Source: CAWIVJ01 sp963839525 (GTDB taxonomy: Bacteria; Cyanobacteriota; Vampirovibrionia; Gastranaerophilales; Gastranaerophilaceae). From it: DNA of 49,101 bases. This document shows, piece after piece, positions 34,321-42,156 of this stretch. Position numbers and translations under genes: made by a program. The number at the start of each line of letters is the position of its first letter. The first letter of the stretch is position 1. The notes beneath the pieces are model-generated. The model was not told where the DNA came from and did no database searches. It worked only from the letters and a program-made list of their open reading frames with translations. The DNA lies in contig CAWIVJ010000031.1 of NCBI GenBank assembly GCA_963839525.1, positions 1-49,101 on the forward strand. The letters are read 5' to 3'.

Positions 34321-35241
34321 TTATTTAAAAAATTTAATTCGTTTTATTGGATAATATATGTAAATTATTTTTCCAATAATTTTATTTTTATTAATAGGAC
34401 CTAAAAATCTGCTGTCATAACTCATATCCCTATTATCACCAAGAATAAAATAACTGTTTTCAGGGATTAGAGTCTTTTCATAATTTATGGCTTTAGGATG
34501 TGGCGAATATTCTTTTAATTTTTTATAAGGTTCATTTAGAACCTTATCGTTTATGTAAATATTTGCTATATTCTCTGAATTTCTTTTAATATCAATTGTT
34601 TCTCCCGGTAGACCCACTATTCTTTGATAATAAGTTTCTCTTATCCCCAATTTATAAACAACAAGATCTCCTCTTTTTAACTCATATCCTTTTAATTTTT
34701 TAACTAAAAATTCATCTCCCCGTTTGATAATCGGAGCCATTCCGTTTCCTTTGGCGATAAATTTTGTGAAATTAAAATTAAAAAATAATGATGATAATAT
34801 ATAAACGCTTATTGCAACTGCTTGGAAAGTTTTTATTTTATCCCACTTAAAGTCTTTACTTTGGATTAATTTACCTTTTTTGCTGATTAAGAAAATGAGG
34901 ACGCCGTAAAAAAGTAAATCTGCAAGTTTTTGAAAAATCAATGATAGTGGAAAAATAGTAAGAAACAGAACAAAAAAGACAAAAGCTTTCTTTTTTGAGT
35001 CTGAAATGTCGAAAAACCTTCTTATACTTGCAACAGAAAAAATGTAAAAAATGAATAAATGAAGAAAAAAGCTTAATGTTCTATATGATACGTAAATCAA
35101 AAAACTTAATTTATAAAAAATGAACGGAGTCAAGATTTTTATAATTTCGAATATAAAATTCACAAACAAAAAGACACCTATACTAACAAAAGCGTAGTCC
35201 CATCTTCCTAAAGGTGTGTCAATTTTTAAAAACTTCTTCAT
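34321..35241 (-). CDS. DUF805-like membrane domain fused to a signal peptidase I fold lacking the catalytic dyad
   Basis: 306 residues. Residues 1-~160 contain several membrane helices with ASIRRFFDISDS, a DUF805-like pattern. Residues ~160-306 follow signal peptidase I: FIAKGNGMAPIIKRGDEFLV, KRGDLVVYK, YYQRIVGLPGE and ILGDNRDMSYDSRFLGPI. The catalytic Ser expected before Met in the GxSMxP box is Gly167, and the Lys expected in the YxKRxxGLPG box is Gln206. The structural motifs stay conserved while the dyad is lost. It overlaps the upstream 154-residue membrane protein gene by four bases. Confidence 0.8.
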   Translation of the reverse strand: MKKFLKIDTPLGRWDYAFVSIGVFLFVNFIFEIIKILTPFIFYKLSFLIYVSYRTLSFFLHLFIFYIFSVASIRRFFDISDSKKKAFVFFVLFLTIFPLSLIFQKLADLLFYGVLIFLISKKGKLIQSKDFKWDKIKTFQAVAISVYILSSLFFNFNFTKFIAKGNGMAPIIKRGDEFLVKKLKGYELKRGDLVVYKLGIRETYYQRIVGLPGETIDIKRNSENIANIYINDKVLNEPYKKLKEYSPHPKAINYEKTLIPENSYFILGDNRDMSYDSRFLGPINKNKIIGKIIYIYYPIKRIKFFK

Positions 35242-35702
35242 CTTAAATTACAGTCTCTTCTCTCATCGTTCCACTTATAACCATATTTTGAGCAATTTTC
35301 TTTGTTAATTTCAAACAAAACACCTTCGTCATTTTTCATTTTTATTCCCTCAGGGCATATCCCCATATCAATACATAACTCCATGCTAAATATTTTATTA
35401 ACAGATGGTAAAAGTAAGACTAACTTTAAATAATTTATTTGTATGCCTAACAATAATAAAAAAATAAGAACCTGAAAGATAGGCTTTATTTTTAGGAAAA
35501 TCAATGACCAAAAACCTAAAATAAGCATCATTGATAATATTGTATACAATATTATTTGAAAGTCAAAACCATTATCATTAAAAAAAGAATGTGCAAAAAC
35601 AATAAAAATGTTATACGCAATAAATAGTGTACAAATTGTACAAAAAACGCTATACAAAATTTTTAAAATAATTATTGAAAAAGTTTTTATAGTTATATTC
35701 AT
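35238..35702 (-). CDS. Small membrane protein with Cys-containing C-terminal tail
   Basis: 154 residues. About three membrane helices (residues ~7-30, 48-68 and 72-95) are followed by a polar tail with six Cys in total in the protein, four of them in CIDMGICPEG, KENCSKYGY and RRDCNLR. The stop overlaps the ATG of the signal-peptidase-like gene, so the two products are coupled and may form a pair. I recognise no family. Confidence 0.6.
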   Translation of the reverse strand: MNITIKTFSIIILKILYSVFCTICTLFIAYNIFIVFAHSFFNDNGFDFQIILYTILSMMLILGFWSLIFLKIKPIFQVLIFLLLLGIQINYLKLVLLLPSVNKIFSMELCIDMGICPEGIKMKNDEGVLFEINKENCSKYGYKWNDERRDCNLR

Positions 35703-35741
35703 AAAATAATTATAACTTAATCTGTTTATAATGTATATAAT

Positions 35742-36809
35742 CTACCTTCTGTGCTCAGGTAATAGATCTTGCATTAAAACTCGGCAATCGCAAGTAGGGT
35801 TGTTACGCCCTCGTTCTCTGCCTAATCTATTTGCAACTTGGTCTCTTTCAGAATCCTCCAAAGCTTTTTCTACCGTTACTTTATGAGTATGCACATAGGT
35901 ATATTGGTCGTACTGTTCTTTTAAATCACTAAGTGCTGTTGCCGCTGCTTCTTCAAGTTCTCCGAATTGAGCACTTTGACAGTTAGCTACCGAATGGTAA
36001 TATTTATCCATTCCTTCTTCTTTTAATACGTACGCATGGTATAAAAGTTCTATATAATTAGAAACAAAGATGGCAGTAACTCTTAAATATGCAGCAGCTG
36101 TTTCTAATAGGTTCAAGATTTCTTGTAGTAAATTATTAACTTCTTCTACTTTTCTAGATATTTCATCATAAATTGCATCTATATTATTTTCACAATCAGG
36201 AAGGTGTTGACCATATTCATCTTCAATGATTGATAAAGTTTCATCCATATCTGCTAATAAACTTTCTGCTTTAGATGCCATTGTCTCTAAAGAATCAACT
36301 TCTGTTTGAAACTCGCCTTCAAGACTTTCTGCTTCACCTACAGCACCTTCAAGTTCTGCAATTACTGCATCAAGTCTTTCAACGCAATCGCAAGGTTCAT
36401 CACCGTCATCGTTTGATTCTTCTTCTACAATTTCTTCAAGATGACATTTACAGTTAGGATGAAGCGGTAAAGGTGCATCTTCAGGATTGCTAAATTTGGT
36501 ACCTTCCATAGCTTGACAATCCTCACAAGCTCCATCTTCAGCTACCCAAACGTAGATTGTATTGCTTATTCTTCCTTTTAATACGGTTCCTTCTTCTGTG
36601 GCATTAAAATTATTAATTAAATTATTTGCCTTTGTATTTTCAGTTTTAGCGTCTTTTTTTAATCCTGCTTTTGAAAGTTGGTCATATCTATACAAAGAAT
36701 GTTCAATTTCTTTTAATTTATTATAGGTATTAATAGAATCGTTTGGAAATTGCTTATTTGCTATTGATTTTTTTATTGAATTAATTTGTGACTGTAAATT
36801 TTTTGGCAT
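35742..36809 (-). CDS. MuF (phage head morphogenesis) motif protein with long coiled coil
   Basis: 355 residues, acidic. Residues ~85-130 carry WVAEDGACEDCQAMEGTKF and LPLHPNCKCHLEEIV, the W-D-C-x2-C ... H-P-x-C-x-C pattern of the SPP1 gp7/Mu F minor head family. The rest is predicted coiled coil, and the C-terminus repeats a Cys pair (NPTCDCR). No other phage structural gene is near. GGGAG precedes the ATG. It may be a phage-derived domain reused with an effector or scaffold; function is unknown. Confidence 0.6.
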   Translation of the reverse strand: MPKNLQSQINSIKKSIANKQFPNDSINTYNKLKEIEHSLYRYDQLSKAGLKKDAKTENTKANNLINNFNATEEGTVLKGRISNTIYVWVAEDGACEDCQAMEGTKFSNPEDAPLPLHPNCKCHLEEIVEEESNDDGDEPCDCVERLDAVIAELEGAVGEAESLEGEFQTEVDSLETMASKAESLLADMDETLSIIEDEYGQHLPDCENNIDAIYDEISRKVEEVNNLLQEILNLLETAAAYLRVTAIFVSNYIELLYHAYVLKEEGMDKYYHSVANCQSAQFGELEEAAATALSDLKEQYDQYTYVHTHKVTVEKALEDSERDQVANRLGRERGRNNPTCDCRVLMQDLLPEHRR

Positions 36810-36883
36810 TATTTCTCCCCAGTTGTTATTTTATAATGATAACAATTTTTTGAGAGTTCCAACAGTCGGTATTTTTACGGATT

Positions 36884-36979
36884 TTAATATTTTATAATTT
36901 GCTTTAAGGTCGGGATAAACAGTTTGAAGTCTAAAATATTTTCATAATATTTAGTTAGGATTTCATCAACCAGGTGCAG
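36884..36979 (-). repeat. Tail-repeat copy 1
   Basis: The minus strand reads LHLVDEILTKYYENILDF, then ends LKQIIKY and a stop at 36884. Five related copies follow to the right in the same orientation. The open frame extends upstream to 37120 through a terminator, so it is not treated as a gene. Confidence 0.85.
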
Positions 36980-36995
36980 AATATTCTTTAAAAGA

Positions 36996-37015
36996 CCACT
37001 ATTAGTGGGCTTTTT
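36996..37015. terminator. Terminator-like hairpin beside tail-repeat copy 1
   Basis: CCACT-ATT-AGTGG with T-run on the + strand. The same hairpin type occupies the same place next to copy 3. Confidence 0.6.
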
Positions 37016-37194
37016 AGTGATTTTAAGTTTTTTAAAATTAATATTAGTAAAAATGCGTAACGTCAGTAATGTAAGTACTTTTACGGACTTTAAAAAGTTC
37101 TGAAGTTTGTTAATATGCAAAAAAATTCAACTTTTTAATTTAATATAGTTATGATAAAATTATTTACAAGATTATTGAATAGTGGAGATGTAAA

Positions 37195-38337
37195 ATGAGA
37201 AAAATATTATTAATTTTTGTAGCCGTTTTATTTACAGCTAATCCTGTTTTTGCTAAAACTGAATTTAAGCCTTACACTGAGCCTTTGTCAAATGTTCAAG
37301 TGGGAAGTACTGCAATTGAATTTGAAAACAGCAATATAAAAATAAGTCGAAATAAATATAAAATAGATGTTCGTTTGAATAAATATTTGGATGGCTATGA
37401 ATATTTTATTGAAAATAAAACTAATTTACCTATAACTTTAAAAAAAATGATGTCTCCTGATATAGTGTATAGGGATGAAGTTAATAGAAAATTTGCAAAA
37501 ATTTCGTGGTTGGGTGATGCGGGAACAACTGATGAGTTAGATAATATACCTGGGGTGGGTGACGTTAGGACTATAAAAAGTCAACTTGAATCACTAAAAT
37601 TCACGAGACCATTACCGTATAATTATACAATACAATCTAATGATACTGTAAGAGTTTTAATATTTGGGAAAAAAAATAAAACACCAGATATTGAATTTCA
37701 ATTTATGATTAACAATAATATATCAAATATAATTTTGGAACACGAGTCTATAGTTAAAGATCAAAAATATTATGATAATCTTGTTGCATCACAGAATTAC
37801 TCACATGATTCTTATGGGTTAACTAGTCATATTGACAATAAAAATGTATTAATGGTAGAGGCTTATTTGAATACAGGAGTAACTGTTGATGATAAATATG
37901 TATTGTTTCATGCAATGACTGCAGGAGTGCCTAAAATAACGGAAATGGTATTGAACGCAGGTGCTAACCCAAATCAAAAGTGTTTAGGATATTATCCTGC
38001 GTACCAAGCTATAATATATGACCAACCTGAAGTTCTTGAATTGTTACTTGATGCAGGGGCAAATCCTAATACTATTGCAAAAGGACGAACTTTATTACAT
38101 TGGAGCATAAGAAAAAAACATCCTGAAATGGCTAAATTATTAATAGATAAAAAAGCAGAAGTAAATGAGATTTCAGGGAAAATATCTTCTCTTGCTTATG
38201 CAATAAAGAAAAAACAATTAAAAACAGTGCAATACCTTTTAGGTGCAGGTGCAAAGATTGACGAAGAAGCTATTAAATACGCTAAAAAATCAAAAGATGA
38301 AAATATCAAGAATTTAGTTTTATTGAAATTAAAGTAA
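37195..38337 (+). CDS. Secreted ankyrin-repeat protein
   Basis: 380 residues with a clear signal peptide (KILLIFVAVLFTANPVFAKT, cleavage near residue 21). A ~180-residue N-terminal domain without recognised family is followed by four to five ankyrin repeats from about 220 (KVLFHAMTAGVP region, TEMVLNAGANPN, ELLLDAGANPNT, LLHWSIRKKHPEMAKLLID, YLLGAGAKIDEE). It is probably periplasmic or exported and binds a protein partner. It is one of the few + strand genes of the accessory block. A GGAG site precedes the ATG. Confidence 0.85.
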   Translation: MRKILLIFVAVLFTANPVFAKTEFKPYTEPLSNVQVGSTAIEFENSNIKISRNKYKIDVRLNKYLDGYEYFIENKTNLPITLKKMMSPDIVYRDEVNRKFAKISWLGDAGTTDELDNIPGVGDVRTIKSQLESLKFTRPLPYNYTIQSNDTVRVLIFGKKNKTPDIEFQFMINNNISNIILEHESIVKDQKYYDNLVASQNYSHDSYGLTSHIDNKNVLMVEAYLNTGVTVDDKYVLFHAMTAGVPKITEMVLNAGANPNQKCLGYYPAYQAIIYDQPEVLELLLDAGANPNTIAKGRTLLHWSIRKKHPEMAKLLIDKKAEVNEISGKISSLAYAIKKKQLKTVQYLLGAGAKIDEEAIKYAKKSKDENIKNLVLLKLK

Positions 38338-38420
38338 AAATTTAATATTAACTAAAATGGGATATCTTTTTGTGCTTAAAGCGGTTAAGGTTTGTATTTA
38401 TGCAAAAACATACTAATATT

Positions 38421-38516
38421 TTACGCAACATTTTCTAACAACCAAGTTCTGAAGTCGTAGATTAAAGCCAGATCATTAAAAGTGTCTTTTTTGTTATTAT
38501 AATTAAATTTTAGAAG
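38421..38516 (-). repeat. Divergent relative of the tail repeat (type B)
   Basis: The minus strand reads LLKFNYNNKKDTFNDLALI and ends WLLENVA with a stop. Its beginning matches the longer copy at 41199-41355 (LLKLNYIDKKDT), which links the two forms. Confidence 0.6.
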
Positions 38517-38526
38517 TTAGAGTGCT

Positions 38527-39108
38527 CTATACGTGTTTGTCTAAGTTTTTATTCTGTTTTTTGTTTTTTTTCAAAAAGTAATAGATTGCCCCAATGACAA
38601 CTACACCTATACCAACCTCAGCAAAAATTGATTTAAACATTGATGATTTAAACGATTTATCAATATCTTCAGATATTTTTCCAATATCCTTATCTAAATT
38701 TTCAAGTTCTAAATCAGGAATATCTATCTTAGGAATATCAATATTATCAAGTTCTTTTAAAAGTTTTGAGTCTAAGTCTTGTTTTTTTAATGCTTCATTT
38801 TGTTCTAATATATCAAATTCTTGCATTGAAAGTCCATCTTTAGCTGTATTTAAATCAGATTTCGATGTTTTTAAGCTATTATTATCAATATCATTTATAC
38901 CATCATTAGCATTAAGTTCATCCTTATTAATATTAGATATTTCTTCTTCAAGTTTTTTAATTTTTTGCTCATTAGATTTTTTTCTCTTGCTTCCAAAGCT
39001 AACTTCATCCTTAATTAATATTTGTATATTTCCAGTTGAAACACTGCCCTTTGAACGGTTAGGAATATTATTTTTTGTTGAAAAATTTTGAACACTTGAT
39101 ACTATCAT
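38527..39108 (-). CDS. FG-motif protein with C-terminal membrane anchor
   Basis: 193 residues. A polar N-terminus leads to EVSFGSKRKK (Phe38-Gly39), then an acidic coiled-coil region. A single hydrophobic helix near the C-terminus (VGIGVVVIGAIYYFL, ~residues 165-180) is followed by a basic tail (KKNKKQNKN), like a tail-anchored protein. No signal peptide is seen. The family is not recognised. Its 3' end adjoins the type B tail repeat. Confidence 0.65.
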   Translation of the reverse strand: MIVSSVQNFSTKNNIPNRSKGSVSTGNIQILIKDEVSFGSKRKKSNEQKIKKLEEEISNINKDELNANDGINDIDNNSLKTSKSDLNTAKDGLSMQEFDILEQNEALKKQDLDSKLLKELDNIDIPKIDIPDLELENLDKDIGKISEDIDKSFKSSMFKSIFAEVGIGVVVIGAIYYFLKKNKKQNKNLDKHV

Positions 39109-39169
39109 TTTTACCTCAAAGGTTAAATAAACTATTTGTATAAAACCACAACATAGAAAAAATTGCTAG

Positions 39170-39262
39170 TTATCCAATTAACCCCTTAATAATCGGCAAC
39201 AATTCTATTATTTCACATTTATCTTCATCACTAATAGTTCGGATTTCATCAACTAGGTGCAG
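39170..39262 (-). repeat. Tail-repeat relative (type C)
   Basis: The minus strand reads LHLVDEIRTISDEDKCEII, then ELLPIIKGLIG and a stop. The first seven residues and about 29 bases match the standard copies exactly or nearly so; the rest differs but keeps the frame and the stop. Confidence 0.75.
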
Positions 39263-39276
39263 AAGATTAAAAAAGT

Positions 39277-39298
39277 GGAGATAGAAAAATCTATCTCC
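39277..39298. terminator. Hairpin beside the type C tail repeat
   Basis: GGAGATAG/CTATCTCC around AAAAAT, with CTTTTGTG on the right and an A-rich left side. It can end transcripts in either direction. Confidence 0.6.
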
Positions 39299-39324
39299 CT
39301 TTTGTGTTTTGAGATGAGATGATT

Positions 39325-39520
39325 AGAGAACCTCACATCACCAAGCGATGTTGAGGTGAGGGCTCTACGACAAACAAGGTTGTGCGAAGTTTTAGCACAA
39401 GCAGAACCGTAGTTTGGCGAATAAGTCAGCTAGATTTTAAGGACGCAGTACGTAGAAAATCTGCGTGCCTGCCTTTCGCCCCAACCCCCAGTTAAATATT
39501 CGGTGCAAAAAATTGCACCC
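39325..39520. ncRNA. Candidate structured RNA or repeat island
   Basis: Successive inverted repeats: AGAG..CCTCAC (39325-39336) with GTGAGGGCTCT (39356-39366); CTACG (39365-39369) with CGTAG (39418-39422), enclosing TTGTGC/GCACAA; AGATTTT/AAAATCT; and GGTGCAA/TTGCACC (39502-39519). The island is more GC-rich than anything nearby and has no open frame. Whether it is transcribed, and from which strand, cannot be told. Confidence 0.35.
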
Positions 39521-39561
39521 TACTTACAGGATACATTATAAATTTTATAACCTTAAAAAGT

Positions 39562-39933
39562 CTAAAAATCTGCTTCGCTAACAATGAATTGAGTATCATC
39601 ATTACAAATTTTTTGAAGCCAGTTCAATGACTCAAGTTGGGTTACGTTTACTTTCGGTAAAAAATATACAATAATATCAATATCAAACGCACCTGCAAGC
39701 ACAATTAATTCGCTTAAGTTTTCAGGGAACTCACTTTTTGATGCGAAAAATAAAATATTCCGTTCAGTAATTTTTTCTTTACCTATGATACAAAATGGAT
39801 TATTCTTTAAAGGCTTTTGAATTTGAACTCCCATAGACTTACCAATAAAATCAACATTCTTAAGCAAATACTTGTACAAATCTCCTGTTCCGCTAAACTT
39901 TTCTTCAATTTTAAATGTTTTTAAATTACTCAT
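39562..39933 (-). CDS. 123-residue protein of the duplicated HTH module, copy A
   Basis: 123 residues. By eye it differs from copy B (44918-45289) at about 18 positions. The core ERNILFFASKSEFPENL, then IVLAGAFDIDIIVYF and SLNWLQKICNDDTQFIVSE, recalls the C-terminal strands of PD-(D/E)XK-related nuclease families that precede a WLN motif, but the catalytic D..ExK set is not visible. That comparison is weak. It is divergently paired with an HTH gene across a 112-base gap containing an inverted repeat. Confidence 0.65.
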   Translation of the reverse strand: MSNLKTFKIEEKFSGTGDLYKYLLKNVDFIGKSMGVQIQKPLKNNPFCIIGKEKITERNILFFASKSEFPENLSELIVLAGAFDIDIIVYFLPKVNVTQLESLNWLQKICNDDTQFIVSEADF

Positions 39934-39963
39934 TTTTTATACCTTTCTTAAAAATTGCTAAGA

Positions 39964-40010
39964 TTTTACTATTTTGTACAATTGTTATACTAGTCTATAA
40001 AATAGTAAAA
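39964..40010. promoter_or_regulatory. Inverted-repeat operator of module A
   Basis: TTTTACTATTTT (39964-39975) and AAAATAGTAAAA (39999-40010) are perfect 12-base arms 23 bases apart, between the divergent starts. This is the likely binding site of the adjacent HTH protein. Confidence 0.65.
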
Positions 40011-40045
40011 GTCAAGTATAAAAAATAAATGCTATTATATAGAGC

Positions 40046-40249
40046 ATGATAAACAACAAACTTTCAGAGATTTTAGGCAGAAAAAGAATAAGAATGTCAG
40101 AGTTACAGAAAATGACGGGCTTGAGTCAGACTGCAATAATAAATCTTTATTACAATAAAACTAAAAGTGTAAATTTTGAAACAATGAACAAAATTTGTAA
40201 TGCTCTTGAATGTAATACGCAAGAACTTTTTGAACATATCCCCGATTAA
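40046..40249 (+). CDS. XRE/Cro-type HTH regulator, module A
   Basis: A 67-residue single-domain HTH (RIRMSELQKMTGLSQTAIIN, then LYYNKTKSVNFETMNKICNA), of the short YozG-like class. It lies divergent to the 123-residue gene and probably represses both by binding the palindrome between them. It has a close relative at 45402. Confidence 0.88.
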   Translation: MINNKLSEILGRKRIRMSELQKMTGLSQTAIINLYYNKTKSVNFETMNKICNALECNTQELFEHIPD

Positions 40250-40259
40250 GATATAAAAT

Positions 40260-40360
40260 ATTGTCATTGCGAGGCTTTAGCCACTCTGCCGACAAAACGA
40301 TTAAATATCTTTTGGAGAGGAAAATACAAAAGACGGTGGGTTCCCTAACCCACCCTACGT
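40260..40360. repeat. Two dispersed repeat elements in the HTH-phzF gap
   Basis: ATTGTCATTGCGAGG begins at 40260 and is related to 23136-23175. A hairpin GGTGGGTT-CCCT-AACCCACC at 40335-40354 is followed by CTACG; the hairpin at 39502-39519 is likewise followed by CTAC. Both look like common intergenic repeats. Confidence 0.6.
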
Positions 40361-40371
40361 ACTAATTTTGT

Positions 40372-41163
40372 TTACATTAAAATTTTACCTTCAAATACAG
40401 TTATAGCGTTACCGCTAATATTTACTCTATCCTTAAAAAGCTCTAAAAAAAGAATCCCTCTTCTTGCTGATACTTGTAATGCTTTAAGTTTATTTTTTTC
40501 CAATTTTTTTGCCCAATATGGAGCTAAACAACAATGAGCTGAGCCTGTTACAGGGTCTTCATTTACTCCAACATTTGGAGCAAAAAACCTTGAAACAAAG
40601 TCATATTCATTGTTAGAAGGTTTACTTGTTATTATTATTCCTCTTGCATTTATTTTTTTTAATAAATTAAAATCAGGATTTATCTTCTTTAAAATATCTT
40701 CGGATTCTAATTCAACTAAATAATCAAAACGGTTTTTTCCACAATATAAAATATTTACATCTAAGCTTTTTAATAATTCTTTGGGAGGATCTGTATCAAA
40801 AGCTTCCTCTTTTGGAAAATTCATTTGTATTAAATCATTATCATTTTTGCAGATTAATTCTCCACTATTAGTTTCAAAAATAATATTTTGGTTTTTTTCT
40901 ATAAATTTTTCCCATAATATATGTGCTGCTGCTAATGTGGCATGACCACATAAATCGACCTCATTTGTTGGTGTAAACCATCTCAAATTATATTTATTTT
41001 GTGAGACATAATAAAGGAAAGAAGTTTCAGAAAGATTCATTTCTTCTGCAATTTTTGCCATCCAATATTCATCAGCTTCTTTATCTAAAATAATAACTCC
41101 CGCAGGATTACCAAAATATGGTTCTTTTGTAAAAGAATCTACCTGATAATAATTTATTTTCAT
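40372..41163 (-). CDS. PhzF-family isomerase/epimerase-like protein
   Basis: 263 residues with the diaminopimelate-epimerase-like fold in two halves. YYQVDSFTKEPYFGNPAGV at the start, EMNLSETSFL with the conserved catalytic Glu, VDLCGHATLAAAH and DPVTGSAHCCLAPYW are family motifs. The natural substrate is unknown for most members. A GGAG site precedes the ATG. It is a single gene between module A and the next tail repeat. Confidence 0.9.
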   Translation of the reverse strand: MKINYYQVDSFTKEPYFGNPAGVIILDKEADEYWMAKIAEEMNLSETSFLYYVSQNKYNLRWFTPTNEVDLCGHATLAAAHILWEKFIEKNQNIIFETNSGELICKNDNDLIQMNFPKEEAFDTDPPKELLKSLDVNILYCGKNRFDYLVELESEDILKKINPDFNLLKKINARGIIITSKPSNNEYDFVSRFFAPNVGVNEDPVTGSAHCCLAPYWAKKLEKNKLKALQVSARRGILFLELFKDRVNISGNAITVFEGKILM

Positions 41164-41198
41164 TTTTATCTCCTGATAAAATTTATTTTATAATAAAG

Positions 41199-41355
41199 CT
41201 ATATTAATATCAAATTATTTATAATCTGCTTCAAATTCGGCATAAGCGGTTTGAATTCCAAAATATTTTCATAATACTTAGTTAGGATTTCATCAACTAG
41301 CGACAGAAATTTAGAAGTATCTTTCTTATCAATATAATTAAGCTTTAGAAGTTCT
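41199..41355 (-). repeat. Tail-repeat copy 2 (longest)
   Basis: The minus strand reads ELLKLNYIDKKDTSKF, then LSLVDEILTKYYENILEF, LMPNLKQIINN and a stop at 41199. It begins 11 bases after the stop of the antitoxin gene. It joins the type B beginning to the standard LVDEIL part. Confidence 0.85.
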
Positions 41356-41366
41356 AACCTTTATTT

Positions 41367-41618
41367 TTACCCTTGCATAAGTTCACGCAAATGTAATTTA
41401 TTTTTTCTTGAATATTCTATAAATTCTTTTTCTTCAGCTGTTAAACGGGCTGTGAACTCCAAAACTACACCTGTTTTTGTTTTTCTGCCTGCATTTTTAC
41501 GTTTTCCGCCCCACTTTATTTTTTCAACTTCTTCTTTGATTTCTTTTTGAAGTTCTTGAGCTTCTTCGGGAGTGAAATATTGTTGTATTAATTTTTCTGT
41601 TGTAACTTTATTTTTCAT
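41367..41618 (-). CDS. Probable antitoxin paired with HigB-like toxin
   Basis: An 83-residue basic protein (TPEEAQELQKEIKEEVEKIK, WGGKRKNAGRKTKTG, FTARLTAEEKEFIEYSRKN). It starts 11 bases after the toxin gene. It is not the usual HigA HTH. The charged helix, the GKRKNAGRK segment and the position suggest a DNA-binding antitoxin. The call rests mainly on context. Confidence 0.55.
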   Translation of the reverse strand: MKNKVTTEKLIQQYFTPEEAQELQKEIKEEVEKIKWGGKRKNAGRKTKTGVVLEFTARLTAEEKEFIEYSRKNKLHLRELMQG

Positions 41619-41629
41619 AATTCTTTCCT

Positions 41630-41935
41630 TTATTTTAGATAATTTTCTATATTCTTTAAAGCTTGTTCAATATATCTTTTGGGTGCTTTTGGGGTCTTTT
41701 TGATTGTTATAAAACCTATTATAATTATTTTATTTTCGTGATATTTAAAATATGCCCTTATGTTATCCGGCTTAAGTTCAAACAAACCGTTACCTAAATC
41801 ATTTATATTTTTATATTCAGTTCCCACTTGTTCAAAAATTGCAATAGCTTTAATAATTTTCTTTTTATTAAGCTTTTCTAGTTTTTGAAGTTGTACTAAA
41901 GCTTCATCTGTGTATTCTGCTGTAAACTTTTTCAT
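41630..41935 (-). CDS. HigB/Gp49-like RelE-superfamily toxin
   Basis: 101 residues with the family pattern FTAEYTDEALVQLQKLEKL, GLFELKPDNIRAYFKYHENK and IGFITIKKTPKAPKRYIEQA. RelE-superfamily toxins cleave mRNA on the ribosome. It is first in a two-gene unit, the toxin-first order of higBA systems. Confidence 0.82.
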   Translation of the reverse strand: MKKFTAEYTDEALVQLQKLEKLNKKKIIKAIAIFEQVGTEYKNINDLGNGLFELKPDNIRAYFKYHENKIIIIGFITIKKTPKAPKRYIEQALKNIENYLK

Positions 41936-41997
41936 TTTACTTCCTTATTTGTATATTATAACATGATTACGTAACTAATTCAAGTGCTATTTTAAAA

Positions 41998-42090
41998 TTA
42001 AGCAATTAAAGCTTTTAAAATTGGAATAAGTGGTTTGAATTCTAAAATATTTTCATAATATTTAGTTAGGATTTCATCAACTAGCGACAG
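41998..42090 (-). repeat. Tail-repeat copy 3
   Basis: The minus strand reads LSLVDEILTKYYENILEF, then LIPILKALIA and a stop at 41998. Confidence 0.85.
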
Positions 42091-42100
42091 AATATTCCAG

Positions 42101-42130
42101 CAAAAAGCCCACTATTAAAGTGGGCTTTTA
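42101..42130. terminator. Bidirectional terminator of the lemA operon
   Basis: GCCCACT (42107-42113) and AGTGGGC (42119-42125) around ATTAA, with five A to the left and TTTT to the right. Confidence 0.8.
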
Positions 42131-42156
42131 AGTTTTATTATAATTATTGACATAGT

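Larger units (their letters stand above)
39109..39561. other. Non-coding stretch with tail-repeat relative and a structured GC-richer island
   Basis: It contains the type C tail repeat (39170-39262), a terminator, and at 39325-39520 a series of nested inverted repeats described separately. No credible gene. Confidence 0.7.

Noticed and set aside
36884..37120. A 78-residue minus-strand open frame as a gene
   Set aside because: Its C-terminal half is a tail-repeat copy and its N-terminal half runs through a terminator hairpin; no ribosome site was seen.
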